A stretch of DNA of 64,000 nucleotides, from NCBI RefSeq assembly GCF_900100945.1, contig NZ_FNCG01000002.1:415940-479939 (forward strand), written 5' to 3'. Below, in pieces: positions 17,100 to 26,107 of the stretch. The DNA is from Mucilaginibacter gossypii (GTDB lineage Bacteria; Bacteroidota; Bacteroidia; Sphingobacteriales; Sphingobacteriaceae). The notes beneath the pieces are model-generated. The model was given only the letters and a program-made list of their open reading frames with translations, ran no database searches and was not told the origin of the DNA. Both the position numbers and the translations under genes were made by a program. Each line of letters begins with the position of its first letter. Position 1 is the stretch's first letter.

Positions 17100-17296
17100 A
17101 ATGATCGCAATTTTATGTATTTCTTTTGTTAAGAGATTGTGAATGTAAAGGTCGGCTTTTTATACATATTTTAAAATTTGTGCGCGGGGATTTTTGTGTT
17201 AGAAAAATATTCGAAAAAAGTTTTAAATATTATGCAACCTTATTTTATTGGCTTCGTATTAAAATGTATAATGAATGTTTAATATCAGAGCTTTAT

Positions 17297-17632
17297 ATGG
17301 ATTATTTTTATTTGTTTATGATAGCGGGGCTCGGACTGGTATTTGTTATTTTACAGTTTGATAAGCAACAACGCAGCAGGGTTAACTTATTGCTGAAAAA
17401 CGCGAATGATGTGCAGCCGTTACTGATGAAACGATGCATGGATCAAAAAATAAGTAAAATTAATGCCGGGCTCAGTGCTGATACCTGTCATACGAATATT
17501 CGTAACGATGCGAAGCAAAAAATAGATGCAAACCTGCAACAGATAGCAGATGAGTACCATGCAGGAAAGATCAGTTTGCCGGTTTATAATGATAAGCTTG
17601 GCGAGCTGCTTGAAAATTTAGGAAATAAATAA
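17297..17632 (+). CDS. Small membrane-anchored protein with a SHOCT-like tail
   Basis: I start it at the ATG at 17297, just before one transmembrane helix (MDYFYLFMIAGLGLVFVILQ), giving 111 residues; the open frame extends upstream to 17126 without a better start. A helical region follows, and the end is YHAGKISLPVYNDKLGELLE, a SHOCT-like G-x-I-x-x-x-x-Y motif. The layout is the same as the protein at 13356-13703. Function unknown. Confidence 0.55.
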   Translation: MDYFYLFMIAGLGLVFVILQFDKQQRSRVNLLLKNANDVQPLLMKRCMDQKISKINAGLSADTCHTNIRNDAKQKIDANLQQIADEYHAGKISLPVYNDKLGELLENLGNK

Positions 17633-17803
17633 TTTATGGTTTAACCTGAGTTTATTTTATTGTCATATATAGTTTTTGTTGGTTAGTTTTACTTTAAGGT
17701 CATCTGCTGTTGGGGCATTTGACCTTTTTTGTTTTGGGTGCTTGTTCAATAAAGCAATTATATATTGCATGGATAAACAAAATGATTATTATTGCAGTCA
17801 CTT

Positions 17804-18166
17804 ATGTCTGACGAAGCGATTATAAAACGGTTAAAGGTAGTTGTTAAAGAGCACGGCGGCCAGCTGGGGCTTGCCGGGGCCATTGGTGTTGATCAGGGTT
17901 TCATTAGCAAGGTGATCAACAAAAAGCAGGATATTAGCTATTATCTTATCCGCAAACTCTGTTTCCAGCTTAAATACTCGCCCGAATGGCTTATTCTTGG
18001 TACAGGCGAAAAAATAATCAACAAACCCGAATCGGCCAAGCTTATTACCGAAATACAAATGATGCGTACCGAGGTTGATATTTTACAGGCCCGTATGCGC
18101 GCCTACGAAATGGAATTGAAAGAGCTACGCGCGCAATTACATATAGAAGATAAGAAGGCGGTATAG
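17804..18166 (+). CDS. Xre-family helix-turn-helix regulator with a coiled-coil tail
   Basis: A 120-residue protein. The N-terminal Xre-type helix-turn-helix is visible (GGQLGLAGAIGVDQGFISKV, then a NKKQDISYYLIRKL helix), with a PEWLILGTGE segment typical of Xre proteins. A C-terminal coiled coil (MMRTEVDILQARMRAYEMEL) probably mediates dimerisation. I prefer the ATG at 17804 to the TTG at 17792. Its targets are unknown; no toxin gene is adjacent. Confidence 0.8.
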   Translation: MSDEAIIKRLKVVVKEHGGQLGLAGAIGVDQGFISKVINKKQDISYYLIRKLCFQLKYSPEWLILGTGEKIINKPESAKLITEIQMMRTEVDILQARMRAYEMELKELRAQLHIEDKKAV

Positions 18167-18191
18167 CCACTCCAAGTCCGCGTAAATGTAA

Positions 18192-18215
18192 AAGCCCCTT
18201 TCGGGGCTTGGTTGT
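18192..18215. terminator. Hairpin between convergent genes
   Basis: Stem AAGCCCC/GGGGCTT with a 4-base loop, between the Xre gene and the convergent TPR gene. Confidence 0.55.
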
Positions 18216-18274
18216 TATTTATAGATCAGTTAATAGTTACTTATTATACGAGTATTGTAAATAAAAAGTTATTG

Positions 18275-20509
18275 TTATTTGCAATATTTTATAATGAAAT
18301 CAGATGCTTCTTTTGCGCCCATACTTAAAGCTTTATTCATATCGGCGCAGCCGCCGGTTTTATCATCAAGTGCTATTTTTGCAAGCCCCCTTTGTAGATA
18401 AGCACGGCCATTTTTCGCGTCAAGGCTTATAGCGGTATTACAGTCTAAAATTGCTCCGTTCAGATCTTTTAAATTTATTTTGGCGGCAGCCCTGTCAATA
18501 TATAGATCAGGATTGTTAGGGGCAAGTTTAAACACGGCTGCAAAATCTTCTTTCACTCCCTGGGCGTCCCCGAGACTACTTTTAGCAATACCGCTATGCG
18601 AGTAAGCTTTTACATTGGTATCGTTCATATAAATGGCATTATGATAATCATCGGCAGCGCCGGCATAATCCTTCATAGCCATTTTAGTATCGCCCCTGAT
18701 TAAAAAGGTTTCGTCGTTTGAGTAAATTGACACAGCACGGTCGAGATCAGCCAGGGCGCCTTTATAGTTTTTAAGTTTGGCTTTTACAAAGCCCCGCGCT
18801 TGCCATACTAAAGCGGTTGAATCTGATAGTGAGTCAATTTTTAGTGCGTTGCTCAAATCGGCTATAGCTCCGTTGTTGTCTTCAGCGTCTGCTTTGGCCA
18901 GGCCCCGCTTCAATAATAGCGTTATATTTTTAGGGGCTTTTAGTACACCGGTATTATAATCGGCCATGGCCCCTTTGGCATCGCCGGTGGCGGCTTTTGC
19001 TTCACCCCGATAAAGGTAAAAATCAGCATTTGCAGGGTTAAGTGCTATAGCCTTGTTAAATATTTGTACGCCATTGTTAGTGTATTTAAAAAAATTATTG
19101 ATTTTACCCAATCGTGAATAACCATTTTGTTGTTGCGGGGCAATACTGATCAGTTTTTCGAGGTCAGTTACAGCTGCGGCATAATCGCCCAGTTTGGTTT
19201 TTTCAATGGCCCGGTTTAAAAAGGCATAAGTATAAACCGGGTTTATAGCAATCGCCTTGGTATAGTCGTTAATAGCAGCTAAGGGAACTCCTAAATCGCG
19301 ATAAGCATCGCCGCGCGACAGGTAAGCTTCATCGCTTTTACTGTTCAGGTTGATTGCTTTTGTTAAATCGGTAATCACTCCCGCGGTATCCTTCATGGCC
19401 ATTTTAGCTTTGCTTAAGGTTACGTAAGCACTTATGCTGTTAGGGTTTATTTTAATTGCCGAATCGGCATCAGCCCTGGCGCCTTCGTAATTGCCTAATG
19501 CCAGCTTTGAAAATGAACGGCTTTGGTATGCATCGCCGTTTTTGGGTTCAAGGGCAATAGCTTTGTTAAAATCTTCCAACGCGGCATTATTATCTTTTTT
19601 GTCGCTCTTAATAATTCCACGATATAGGTACAGATTTGCATTCCGGGGGAATTGAGCAATTGCCTTGTTGAAATAATCAAGAGCGCCATTTGAATCGCCC
19701 AGGCTGCTTTGGGCATTGGCCATGTAAAGCAAAAGGTTTTTAAGGTTGGGGTTGATAGCAGCCGCTTTTTTATAATCATCAACCGCACCTTTAAAATCAT
19801 TTAGTTTTGCCCTGGTATTTGCCCGGTAAAAATAAGCTTCAGCGTTATCGGGATTAAGCGATAGTGTTTTGGTATAATCAGCAATAGCGCCATTATAATC
19901 GTTTATGCTGGCCTTGCTGCCTGCCATGTATTGATAGATTTCGGCGCTGTTAGGGCTTAGTTTAACAGCCATATTATAATCAGCAATGGCTCCGGTAAAA
20001 TCGTTGTTATTGTTTTTGGCCAGGCCCCGGTACTTGTAAAGATCGGCGTTATTTGGTGTAAATTGAAGTGCTGTGGTAAAATCGGCAATAGCGCCGGTAT
20101 AATCGCTCATATTACTTTTGGCATTGCCCCTGTAGTGAAACATGTCTGCAGTTTTAGGTCCTAACGCTATCGCGCGGTCAAAATCAATAATGGCGGCCTG
20201 ATAATCTTGTATGGCAGCCTCTGCATTGGCTTTATAAAGGTAGGCGTTGGTTAAATCGGCTTTTAGGACAATGGCCTGAGCATAATCATTAATAGCTGCT
20301 TTATAGTCTTTGAGGTTGCCATATGCATTGGCCCTGTAATAAAAAACGTCTGCGTTTTTGTCGTTTAATTCTATAGCACGTGTAAAATCTTGTATGGCAT
20401 CTTTGTAATTCCTTACATTGGCTTTTGAGTTTCCCTCCTGGATATATTTACTTGCTGTTTGGGCAAGTGAACATAGCGGCAAAAAAAGCAGAAATAGAAT
20501 TTTTTTCAT
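18275..20509 (-). CDS. Secreted tetratricopeptide-repeat protein
   Basis: A 744-residue protein with a signal peptide (MKKILFLLFLPLCSLAQ) followed by an almost unbroken array of roughly 20 TPR units of 34 residues. Typical units read YKAAINDYAQAIVLKADLTN and FTGAIADYNMAVKLSPN. TPR arrays form a superhelix that binds peptides or partner proteins; here it would act in the periplasm. The units are similar in DNA sequence as well, suggesting recent internal duplication, and this array could vary by recombination. The ATG at 20509 is preferred to the GTG at 20515. No partner gene is adjacent. Confidence 0.9.
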   Translation of the reverse strand: MKKILFLLFLPLCSLAQTASKYIQEGNSKANVRNYKDAIQDFTRAIELNDKNADVFYYRANAYGNLKDYKAAINDYAQAIVLKADLTNAYLYKANAEAAIQDYQAAIIDFDRAIALGPKTADMFHYRGNAKSNMSDYTGAIADFTTALQFTPNNADLYKYRGLAKNNNNDFTGAIADYNMAVKLSPNSAEIYQYMAGSKASINDYNGAIADYTKTLSLNPDNAEAYFYRANTRAKLNDFKGAVDDYKKAAAINPNLKNLLLYMANAQSSLGDSNGALDYFNKAIAQFPRNANLYLYRGIIKSDKKDNNAALEDFNKAIALEPKNGDAYQSRSFSKLALGNYEGARADADSAIKINPNSISAYVTLSKAKMAMKDTAGVITDLTKAINLNSKSDEAYLSRGDAYRDLGVPLAAINDYTKAIAINPVYTYAFLNRAIEKTKLGDYAAAVTDLEKLISIAPQQQNGYSRLGKINNFFKYTNNGVQIFNKAIALNPANADFYLYRGEAKAATGDAKGAMADYNTGVLKAPKNITLLLKRGLAKADAEDNNGAIADLSNALKIDSLSDSTALVWQARGFVKAKLKNYKGALADLDRAVSIYSNDETFLIRGDTKMAMKDYAGAADDYHNAIYMNDTNVKAYSHSGIAKSSLGDAQGVKEDFAAVFKLAPNNPDLYIDRAAAKINLKDLNGAILDCNTAISLDAKNGRAYLQRGLAKIALDDKTGGCADMNKALSMGAKEASDFIIKYCK

Positions 20510-20634
20510 GAACACGGCAGCGGTTTATCAAATATCAATAAAAAACTGTTATTGACTATGGCAAAACTTATACCATAATGAAATATCTTATAACTGATAA
20601 GAAAAGAGTGGGGGGGGTAATGGGCATTGGGGAT

Positions 20635-20662
20635 AAAATTGGGGCGTAAAAGCCCCAATTTT
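20635..20662 (-). terminator. Terminator of the small membrane gene at 20716
   Basis: A perfect 11-base-pair stem (arms 20635-20645 and 20652-20662) with a 6-base loop. On the minus strand it ends in an A/T-rich arm, and it lies about 55 bases past the gene's stop. Confidence 0.65.
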
Positions 20663-20715
20663 AAAGAGTTTAATTACAACCGGGCAGGAATATTCCTTTA
20701 TTTTTTTATCAATGA

Positions 20716-20937
20716 TCAGGAAAAAGAAGCTTCGTTTGTCCTGTCCTGATTCCGTTTTTTTCCATATGCTATCGCGGCTGTACAAAGCGCAATGCACACC
20801 AATAATGCTACCTCAATTACAACGTGAATTACCGGAACCTTGCCAGGGAAGTTTGACAACAAAATACCTGCATCCGGAACCAATAGACCAACAAGGGGGA
20901 AGCAAAAGAACATTCTTAATATTATTAATTTTTCCAT
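20716..20937 (-). CDS. Small two-helix membrane protein, paralogue 1 of 3
   Basis: 73 residues starting MEKLIILRMFFCFPLVGLLV (ATG at 20937). It has two hydrophobic helices separated by a short polar loop, and a basic, hydrophilic tail (YGKKRNQDRTNEASFS). The first 25 residues match those of the proteins at 22995-23210 and 29436-29657: M-[EK]-K-L-x-[IF]-L-R-[ML]-F, then P-L and PD. No known domain recognised. It is a monocistronic gene with its own terminator. Confidence 0.7.
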   Translation of the reverse strand: MEKLIILRMFFCFPLVGLLVPDAGILLSNFPGKVPVIHVVIEVALLVCIALCTAAIAYGKKRNQDRTNEASFS

Positions 20938-21210
20938 AATTATTAACATTTAGTATGACAATGCTAAGGTACGTATTATTTCTTTGTAATTTAAATAAAA
21001 TTGCATTCATTCCATTGAAACCCTCAAAATCAGCCGGCTAACAATTTCGAAGGCATCGTTTACAAAAAGCCTCTGCAATTTTTAGTTAATTAAGTGTTGA
21101 TAGAACATTACATTGCGGTTATTGTTTTAACTTCCGTGTTTTTTTATAGATTTTTTTAGGGTGATATAGGTTTTTAGCCCATATCCAAAATGAATAAAAA
21201 TAAATTTTTA

Positions 21211-21232
21211 AATAAGCGAATGCTCACTTATT
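21211..21232 (+). promoter_or_regulatory. TetR operator overlapping a -7 element
   Basis: Inverted arms AATAAGCGA and TCACTTATT (8 of 9 matching), 4-base spacer. The -7-like TATTTTTG at 21229-21236 overlaps the right arm and ends 7 bases before the ATG at 21244. This suggests autoregulation and an almost leaderless message. The rest of 20938-21210 shows nothing I can name. Confidence 0.55.
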
Positions 21233-21243
21233 TTTGCGTTGAA

Positions 21244-21834
21244 ATGAGGCCACGCGACGAACATAAAGAATACAAAATACGCCAGAAGGCGATAGAATTG
21301 ATAGTGGCTGAAGGCCTTGACGGTTTTGGAGTGAACAAGCTTGCGCGGTCGGCAGGGGTATCACCCGCTACTATCTATATTTATTATAAAGATAAAGAAG
21401 AATTAATAAGCAGTATTTGCGTTGGCGTAGCTGAAAAGATGATGACTTTTAGTCTTCAAAATTTTTCGCCTGATATGGATTTTGCAGATGGGCTGAGGGT
21501 ACAATGGCGCAACCGTCTTGAGTATTTCATGCAATGTCCGTTAGATATGGAGTTTATTGAAATTATGCGCTATACCCATTTTTATGAAAAGGTAACCGCC
21601 ATGCTTACCGTTAATTTTGGGCAGGTACTGGGAGCATTTATGCGTAATGCCGAAAAAAAGCAGCAACTGATACCACTGCCTTTTGAGGTTTATTGGGCGG
21701 TAGCATATGCGCCTCTTTATCAGCTTATCAAATTTCATAACCAGGGCAACAGCTATGTGAACAGCAGTTTTAAATTGGATGATAAACTGATGGAGCAAGC
21801 ATTGGGTCTGGTATTAAAAGCATTAAAGCCTTGA
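21244..21834 (+). CDS. TetR-family transcriptional regulator
   Basis: A 196-residue regulator with the usual N-terminal helix-turn-helix (GLDGFGVNKLARSAGVSPAT, then IYIYYKDKEELI) and a helical ligand/dimer domain. The open frame begins at 21190, but that would place the palindromic operator inside the gene, so I start it at 21244 (MRPRDEHKEY). It is followed 5 bases later by a VOC-family gene and then a YCII-like gene, which it may control together with itself. The ligand is unknown. Confidence 0.88.
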   Translation: MRPRDEHKEYKIRQKAIELIVAEGLDGFGVNKLARSAGVSPATIYIYYKDKEELISSICVGVAEKMMTFSLQNFSPDMDFADGLRVQWRNRLEYFMQCPLDMEFIEIMRYTHFYEKVTAMLTVNFGQVLGAFMRNAEKKQQLIPLPFEVYWAVAYAPLYQLIKFHNQGNSYVNSSFKLDDKLMEQALGLVLKALKP

Positions 21835-21839
21835 TCAGT

Positions 21840-22223
21840 ATGTCAGCAACCACTATTAAACTTAATCATGTTAATTTGCCGGTGACCGATGTTGCCGCCT
21901 GCTCTGAATTTTTTGAGCAATATTTTAATTTTAAATGTACTGGCGTAAAAGGTAATAATATGCTGGCCGTAATGGAAGGCAAGGATGGTTTTATCCTGGT
22001 GCTTATGGCTGATACCTTTAACCGGAATGGCAATAACAGTTACCCCGATGCTTTTCATATCGGTTTTTTGGTTGACAGTCATGAACAGGTTGCCGAAGTT
22101 TATGACCGGCTGGTAAAAGGGGGAGTAGCTGTAACGCAAGCCCCTGCGCCTTTGCGTGGCGGTTATGGGTTTTATTTTAATGCTCCGGGTAATATATTAA
22201 CGGAAGTTACCTGTTTAGCTTAA
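21840..22223 (+). CDS. VOC-family protein (glyoxalase/bleomycin-resistance fold)
   Basis: A 127-residue protein with two VOC half-domains. The start is IKLNHVNLPVTDVAACSEFF, with His in the usual first metal position, a middle DAFHIGFLVDSHEQVAEVYD with the second His, and an end YGFYFNAPGNILTEV with the terminal Glu. All three metal ligands appear present, so it may be an active lyase, dioxygenase or binding protein. It begins 5 bases after the TetR gene, so the two are probably translated from one message. Confidence 0.85.
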   Translation: MSATTIKLNHVNLPVTDVAACSEFFEQYFNFKCTGVKGNNMLAVMEGKDGFILVLMADTFNRNGNNSYPDAFHIGFLVDSHEQVAEVYDRLVKGGVAVTQAPAPLRGGYGFYFNAPGNILTEVTCLA

Positions 22224-22262
22224 TGAGTGTAATAATTAAGTATTAAATTAAATAATCAACTT

Positions 22263-22544
22263 ATGGTACATGCATCAGCCTATAAAGATCCGCATCACGT
22301 GATGCTTTTTTTTCAAGAGATTGACAGCCTTGCGGATAACGAACAATGTTTAGTTGATAGAAATGGTTATTACGATGATCTTAAAAGCAATGGCAAAGTT
22401 GTTATAAGCGGTAGTTTCTGGAACCAGGATAGAAACTTTGTAATAGTTTCTTTTTCAGATGATAATGAGCTTGTGCAGATTATTGAAAACGATCCCGCGA
22501 TAAAACAAAATGTACTTGAATTGGTAAAAGCAATGCCTTTTTAA
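22263..22544 (+). CDS. YCII-like small protein
   Basis: A 93-residue protein whose core (DDLKSNGKVVISGSFWNQDR and FVIVSFSDDNELVQIIEND) follows the YCII-related pattern: a strand with a G-x-V-x-x-S-G-x-F turn and a final helix-strand with the ENDPAI segment. YCII proteins are ferredoxin-like alpha-beta barrels of mostly unknown function. It follows the VOC gene by 39 bases and is probably in the same operon. Confidence 0.65.
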   Translation: MVHASAYKDPHHVMLFFQEIDSLADNEQCLVDRNGYYDDLKSNGKVVISGSFWNQDRNFVIVSFSDDNELVQIIENDPAIKQNVLELVKAMPF

Positions 22545-22652
22545 CCCTTTTTTCAGGGTGAAAATACGTAGTGTAAAATGGGTTAAAATACGGGGTGCGT
22601 CACGCTTGTATATCTGTATACTACACAATATTTTTGGGTAAACGGATTGCCC

Positions 22653-22868
22653 ATGGAGCCTTTTAAACTAAGAGTTAATAAGCGGACTTATAAAATCATA
22701 CCTTCGGTTGTTAATGAAACCACTTTCAGTGTATTAAACTACTCGGCTTTTTACACCATAACCAGGTTAACAAAAGGTTACTGGGAAATTATCGAGCATC
22801 GTTTTGGAGATCATCTAATCCCTCTGCAGGAAATAGGCCGCTCAATTGAGGAATATTATAAACTCTGA
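22653..22868 (+). CDS. Small hypothetical protein
   Basis: 71 residues from the ATG at 22653 (MEPFKLRVNKRTYKIIPSVV), with an alternating beta pattern and a C-terminal helix (LIPLQEIGRSIEEYYKL). It resembles small DUF-type proteins common in Sphingobacteriaceae, but I do not recognise a named family. The upstream region 22545-22652 shows no clear promoter. Confidence 0.6.
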   Translation: MEPFKLRVNKRTYKIIPSVVNETTFSVLNYSAFYTITRLTKGYWEIIEHRFGDHLIPLQEIGRSIEEYYKL

Positions 22869-22994
22869 TGCTGTTTAAATCTATAAAAACTCACATTAAC
22901 CATATCGAAAATATTTATTGCTTTTTAATAAATATTATTTTAATTACTCTCTAAAGTGTTAAATTAGACGTATTAACTGATACCTTAAAATATT

Positions 22995-23210
22995 ATGGAA
23001 AAATTAGCAATTTTAAGAATGTTTGCCGGCTTTCCATTGTTCGGCTTATTACTGCCTGATATTTCTACTTTTATAGTTGGCCGTTTTCAAGATATTTCGC
23101 CGTTTCATATATACATTGAATGCTTTTTATTTCTTTTTATAATTGCTTGTACATTGGGCATAGCCTATATCCGGAAACTTGGCGACAGGCCAGGTTCACA
23201 GTTGCAATAA
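22995..23210 (+). CDS. Small two-helix membrane protein, paralogue 2 of 3
   Basis: 71 residues starting MEKLAILRMFAGFPLFGLLL, then PDISTFIVGRF, a second hydrophobic helix (YIECFLFLFIIACTLGIAYI) and a short hydrophilic tail. The N-terminus is nearly identical to the protein at 20716-20937 and close to the one at 29436-29657. No recognised domain. It is monocistronic, with a terminator at 23299. Confidence 0.7.
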   Translation: MEKLAILRMFAGFPLFGLLLPDISTFIVGRFQDISPFHIYIECFLFLFIIACTLGIAYIRKLGDRPGSQLQ

Positions 23211-23298
23211 TAAATTACTGGCCTCGGCCAGTTACAGTAGTTTTTAACATTAATCATTATAAACCCAATATATTGTTTAGTACCCTTAAAGCCCTGTT

Positions 23299-23326
23299 GC
23301 CCGGTTTATTTAGGCCGGGCTTTTTT
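23299..23326 (+). terminator. Rho-independent terminator
   Basis: Stem GCCCGG/CCGGGC, 10-base loop, then six T. Confidence 0.7.
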
Positions 23327-23449
23327 GTGGCTTTACATGTTATGAAATTAATTTAGTGTTCGGGGTTAACTTTATTTTTTTATTTTTACGGGTAAATGAA
23401 CCCTAAACACCATTATCTAACTTCTCCCCGTAAGGCGCACTTACTCCTC

Positions 23450-24145
23450 ATGAAAAAATCAGCTATCTGTTTTAAGATATTTTTAATATTTATACTGTTT
23501 TGTTGTTTTAATACTGCTATGGCCCAGCATCATTCAAGCCGGGCGTTAACGTATGGTGGCGGAGGCAGTGGCGCCGTTAATTTTAGCGATGGCTGGGGCA
23601 TAGCCGCAGGTACAGGTGTTGATATTCCGCAGGGCAATTTTAATTATACCTTTAAGCCTGCCAATAGTTTTAATGCCAGCGTTTACAGGTTCTTAGGCCC
23701 TTTTACCGCAAATCTGAGCGTAGGGTACATGAACTTTAAGCCCGATGAATATTTAATTTCAGAGGAAGTTGAAGGCACCGGCTCAACTGCTAATACGTAT
23801 TATGCGGATATGCCCGTAATTGCCGCGTATGGTGGTGCTGCTTATAATATTGATATAGCCGATAACTTCCGGGTATATGGCGGTGTGAACTTAGGGGTAT
23901 ATTTTACTGATTTTGCTGTAGGTTATGAAATTGACGGCGTAGATCCATTTGTTTATGATAAATGGTCGCAATCATTATATTATGCTCCTAAAGTAGGGGT
24001 GATATTTCCGATAACTCCTAAGTTAGGGGTCAGCATCGAATCAAAATATAATTTTTTTTCCCAGAAACTAACTTTGGGCGATGTTTCGGCAAAACAAAAC
24101 TGGAATTCTCTTTCGCTTGGGGCCGAGCTGGTTTTTAAATTTTAA
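23450..24145 (+). CDS. Outer-membrane beta-barrel protein
   Basis: A 231-residue protein from the ATG at 23450, with a signal peptide (MKKSAICFKIFLIFILFCCF, ending near AMAQ), then alternating amphipathic strands rich in Gly, Tyr and Phe. It ends WNSLSLGAELVFKF, with Phe last, the outer-membrane targeting signature. It matches the general small OmpA-like/OMP_b-brl barrels of Bacteroidota. Substrate unknown. Confidence 0.75.
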   Translation: MKKSAICFKIFLIFILFCCFNTAMAQHHSSRALTYGGGGSGAVNFSDGWGIAAGTGVDIPQGNFNYTFKPANSFNASVYRFLGPFTANLSVGYMNFKPDEYLISEEVEGTGSTANTYYADMPVIAAYGGAAYNIDIADNFRVYGGVNLGVYFTDFAVGYEIDGVDPFVYDKWSQSLYYAPKVGVIFPITPKLGVSIESKYNFFSQKLTLGDVSAKQNWNSLSLGAELVFKF

Positions 24146-24230
24146 ATTGTTATAAATAATAGCATAACAATTTACAGCCGCCGGTGTTATCAATCTCAAT
24201 TTATTGATATTTACACAAAAAATTGTATTG

Positions 24231-24602
24231 ATGAAAGGCTTGCGCACTGTTACATTTCTGTTTATATCCAACACCTTTATGACATTTGCCTGGTATGGAC
24301 ACCTTAAGTTTAAAGAGTACGAATGGGGCAAAAACCTAAGCTTAATAGCCATTATACTTATAAGCTGGGGCTTGGCATTTTTTGAATACCTGTTCCAGGT
24401 ACCTGCTAACGAAGGAGGCTTTAAGGAAAACGGCGGCCCCTTTACCCTGGTTGAATTAAAAACCATTCAGGAAGCGATTACGCTCACGGTATTTATGATT
24501 TTCACAACCCTGCTTTTCAAAAATGAAAAACTGGGCTGGAACCATTTAGTAGGTTTCGGACTAATTGTGCTGGCGGTATTTGTTATTTTTAAAAAATGGT
24601 AA
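24231..24602 (+). CDS. DUF486 (DMT-like) membrane protein
   Basis: 123 residues from the ATG at 24231, with four predicted transmembrane helices. The motifs TFMTFAWYGHLK near the start and QVPANEGGF and LVELKTIQEAITLTVF in the middle are hallmarks of the DUF486 family, small relatives of drug/metabolite transporters. The function of the family is not established. It is a monocistronic gene. Confidence 0.85.
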   Translation: MKGLRTVTFLFISNTFMTFAWYGHLKFKEYEWGKNLSLIAIILISWGLAFFEYLFQVPANEGGFKENGGPFTLVELKTIQEAITLTVFMIFTTLLFKNEKLGWNHLVGFGLIVLAVFVIFKKW

Positions 24603-24769
24603 TTAACTAACACTTAGGTAAAGCGGTCTGAATGATACGCTGTAAAACTTACCGCCCGCTTCCCGTTTTCATATTTGCTGGACTACCTGCTTTCTTAATC
24701 CTGGCTTATTGGGATAACGCAGATGCTGTTTACATTTGATTAATAGCTTGTAAACAACTCAATAACAAT

Positions 24770-25168
24770 ATGGAAATAACTTATAAAACCGGTACAATAC
24801 CATCCGCCCGGCAAGTGATAGAACTTTATGATACAGCCGGGCTGAAACGCCCAACCCATGACGAGCAGCGGATTGCCAGGATGTACCAAAACTCAAACCT
24901 TGTGGTAAGCGCTTGGGATGGTGATAAACTGGTAGGCATATCTCGCGCGCTAACCGATTTTTGTTACAGCTGCTATCTTTCAGACCTGGCGGTTACTAAA
25001 GCTTATCAAAAAGAAGGAATAGGCAAAAAGCTGATTGAACTAACTAAAGAAGCTATTGGCGATGAAACTATGCTTTTATTGCTTTCGGCCGCAACAGCTA
25101 TGGAGTATTATCCTAAAGTAGGTATGGAAACTGTTCGTAACGGCTTTATCATTCACAGGGTAAAATAA
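24770..25168 (+). CDS. GNAT-family N-acetyltransferase
   Basis: A 132-residue GNAT protein with the acetyl-CoA motif YLSDLAVTKAYQKEGIGKKL (Q/KxxGIG) and a final YYPKVGMETVRNGFIIHR strand. The layout is typical of small acetyltransferases that act on amines or peptides. The substrate is unknown. A hairpin follows at 25175. Confidence 0.88.
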   Translation: MEITYKTGTIPSARQVIELYDTAGLKRPTHDEQRIARMYQNSNLVVSAWDGDKLVGISRALTDFCYSCYLSDLAVTKAYQKEGIGKKLIELTKEAIGDETMLLLLSAATAMEYYPKVGMETVRNGFIIHRVK

Positions 25169-25174
25169 AATAAG

Positions 25175-25209
25175 GGCAGGACGATAAGTTTATATCTTTT
25201 CATCCTGCC
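25175..25209. terminator. Bidirectional hairpin between convergent genes
   Basis: Inverted arms GGCAGGA (25175-25181) and TCCTGCC (25203-25209) with a 21-base loop, between the GNAT gene and the convergent barrel gene. Confidence 0.45.
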
Positions 25210-25221
25210 GTGATTTAGCGT

Positions 25222-25869
25222 TTATTTACCGCCAAATATATAAAATACAGAGAGCAATACGCCATTGTTAATTATATTGAAATTAACGTTATTGGTACTT
25301 CCAATCTGGCTGTTATAATCGTCTTTGATCTTGCTGTGATTGTAAGAGAAATTGGCCAATGTGGCGGCTACGCCAAGTTTTTTTGTAGGGTAATAAACAA
25401 GACCCATTGTTGCTCCTGCTACATAACTGTCAGTTTTAGTTGGAGTACTTGTATCAGCTGATCTGAAATCGTAGCGACTGTATCCGATATACGGTCCTGC
25501 GCGAAGCCCTAATTTATCGCCGAACATAAAATATTTTCTCAGAAATAGTGCAGCCCCATATTGATGTGAAGTTACGTTGTTGGGATAATTACTGTTTTTA
25601 CCGTTTTGTGAGGTGTGGGCGTAATTAAGACTTACTCCAATATCAAGTTTATCTGCTATAAAATAACTATAGTTAGGACCGATGCTGAAATTTGTATTTT
25701 TAACTTCAGATTCGTAAGGGTTGGGGACCGACTGAAAAGCGTTTTGCGTCGATTTCTGATACATAAATTGCAGATCGATACCTAATGTTTGTGAACCTTT
25801 TTCGGTTTGGGCTTTTGATATTTGAAAAGCCAATAAAAATACGGGGATTAAGATTAGGATTTTTTTCAT
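25222..25869 (-). CDS. Outer-membrane beta-barrel protein
   Basis: 215 residues from the ATG at 25869 (MKKILILIPVFLLAFQISKA, signal peptide to AQ). The mature part has regular amphipathic strands and many Tyr, Ser and Asn (GPNYSYFIADKLDIGVSLNY), with a C-terminal VLLSVFYIFGGK. It matches the small outer-membrane beta-barrel family of Bacteroidota. The upstream frame to 25917 adds only a poor N-terminus. Function unknown. Confidence 0.75.
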   Translation of the reverse strand: MKKILILIPVFLLAFQISKAQTEKGSQTLGIDLQFMYQKSTQNAFQSVPNPYESEVKNTNFSIGPNYSYFIADKLDIGVSLNYAHTSQNGKNSNYPNNVTSHQYGAALFLRKYFMFGDKLGLRAGPYIGYSRYDFRSADTSTPTKTDSYVAGATMGLVYYPTKKLGVAATLANFSYNHSKIKDDYNSQIGSTNNVNFNIINNGVLLSVFYIFGGK

Positions 25870-26107
25870 TTGTGTTAACGTTTTGGTGTGTTGAGCTATT
25901 GAAACGGAAAAACACAAAAGATATTTTGCCCGAGAAAGGCTTTTAATAATATTTATAAAATAAATTTAATTTGAGCTGAAATAGATAATATAAGTTATAA
26001 AAACTCGTTATAACGGATTTTTTATAGTTGTGCTAATATTCAATAAAATAAATATCAGAACGAAGCATAAATGTTTAATTAGGGTGATGATGTAAGGTGG
26101 GTTACTG

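Noticed and set aside
18275..20509. CRISPR-like regular repeats
   Set aside because: The periodicity is 102 bases (34 codons) inside a coding TPR gene; no spacers.
24603..24769. Weak inverted repeat with GGTAAAGCGG and CTTACCGCCC
   Set aside because: The arms pair poorly and no T run or gene end makes it a terminator.
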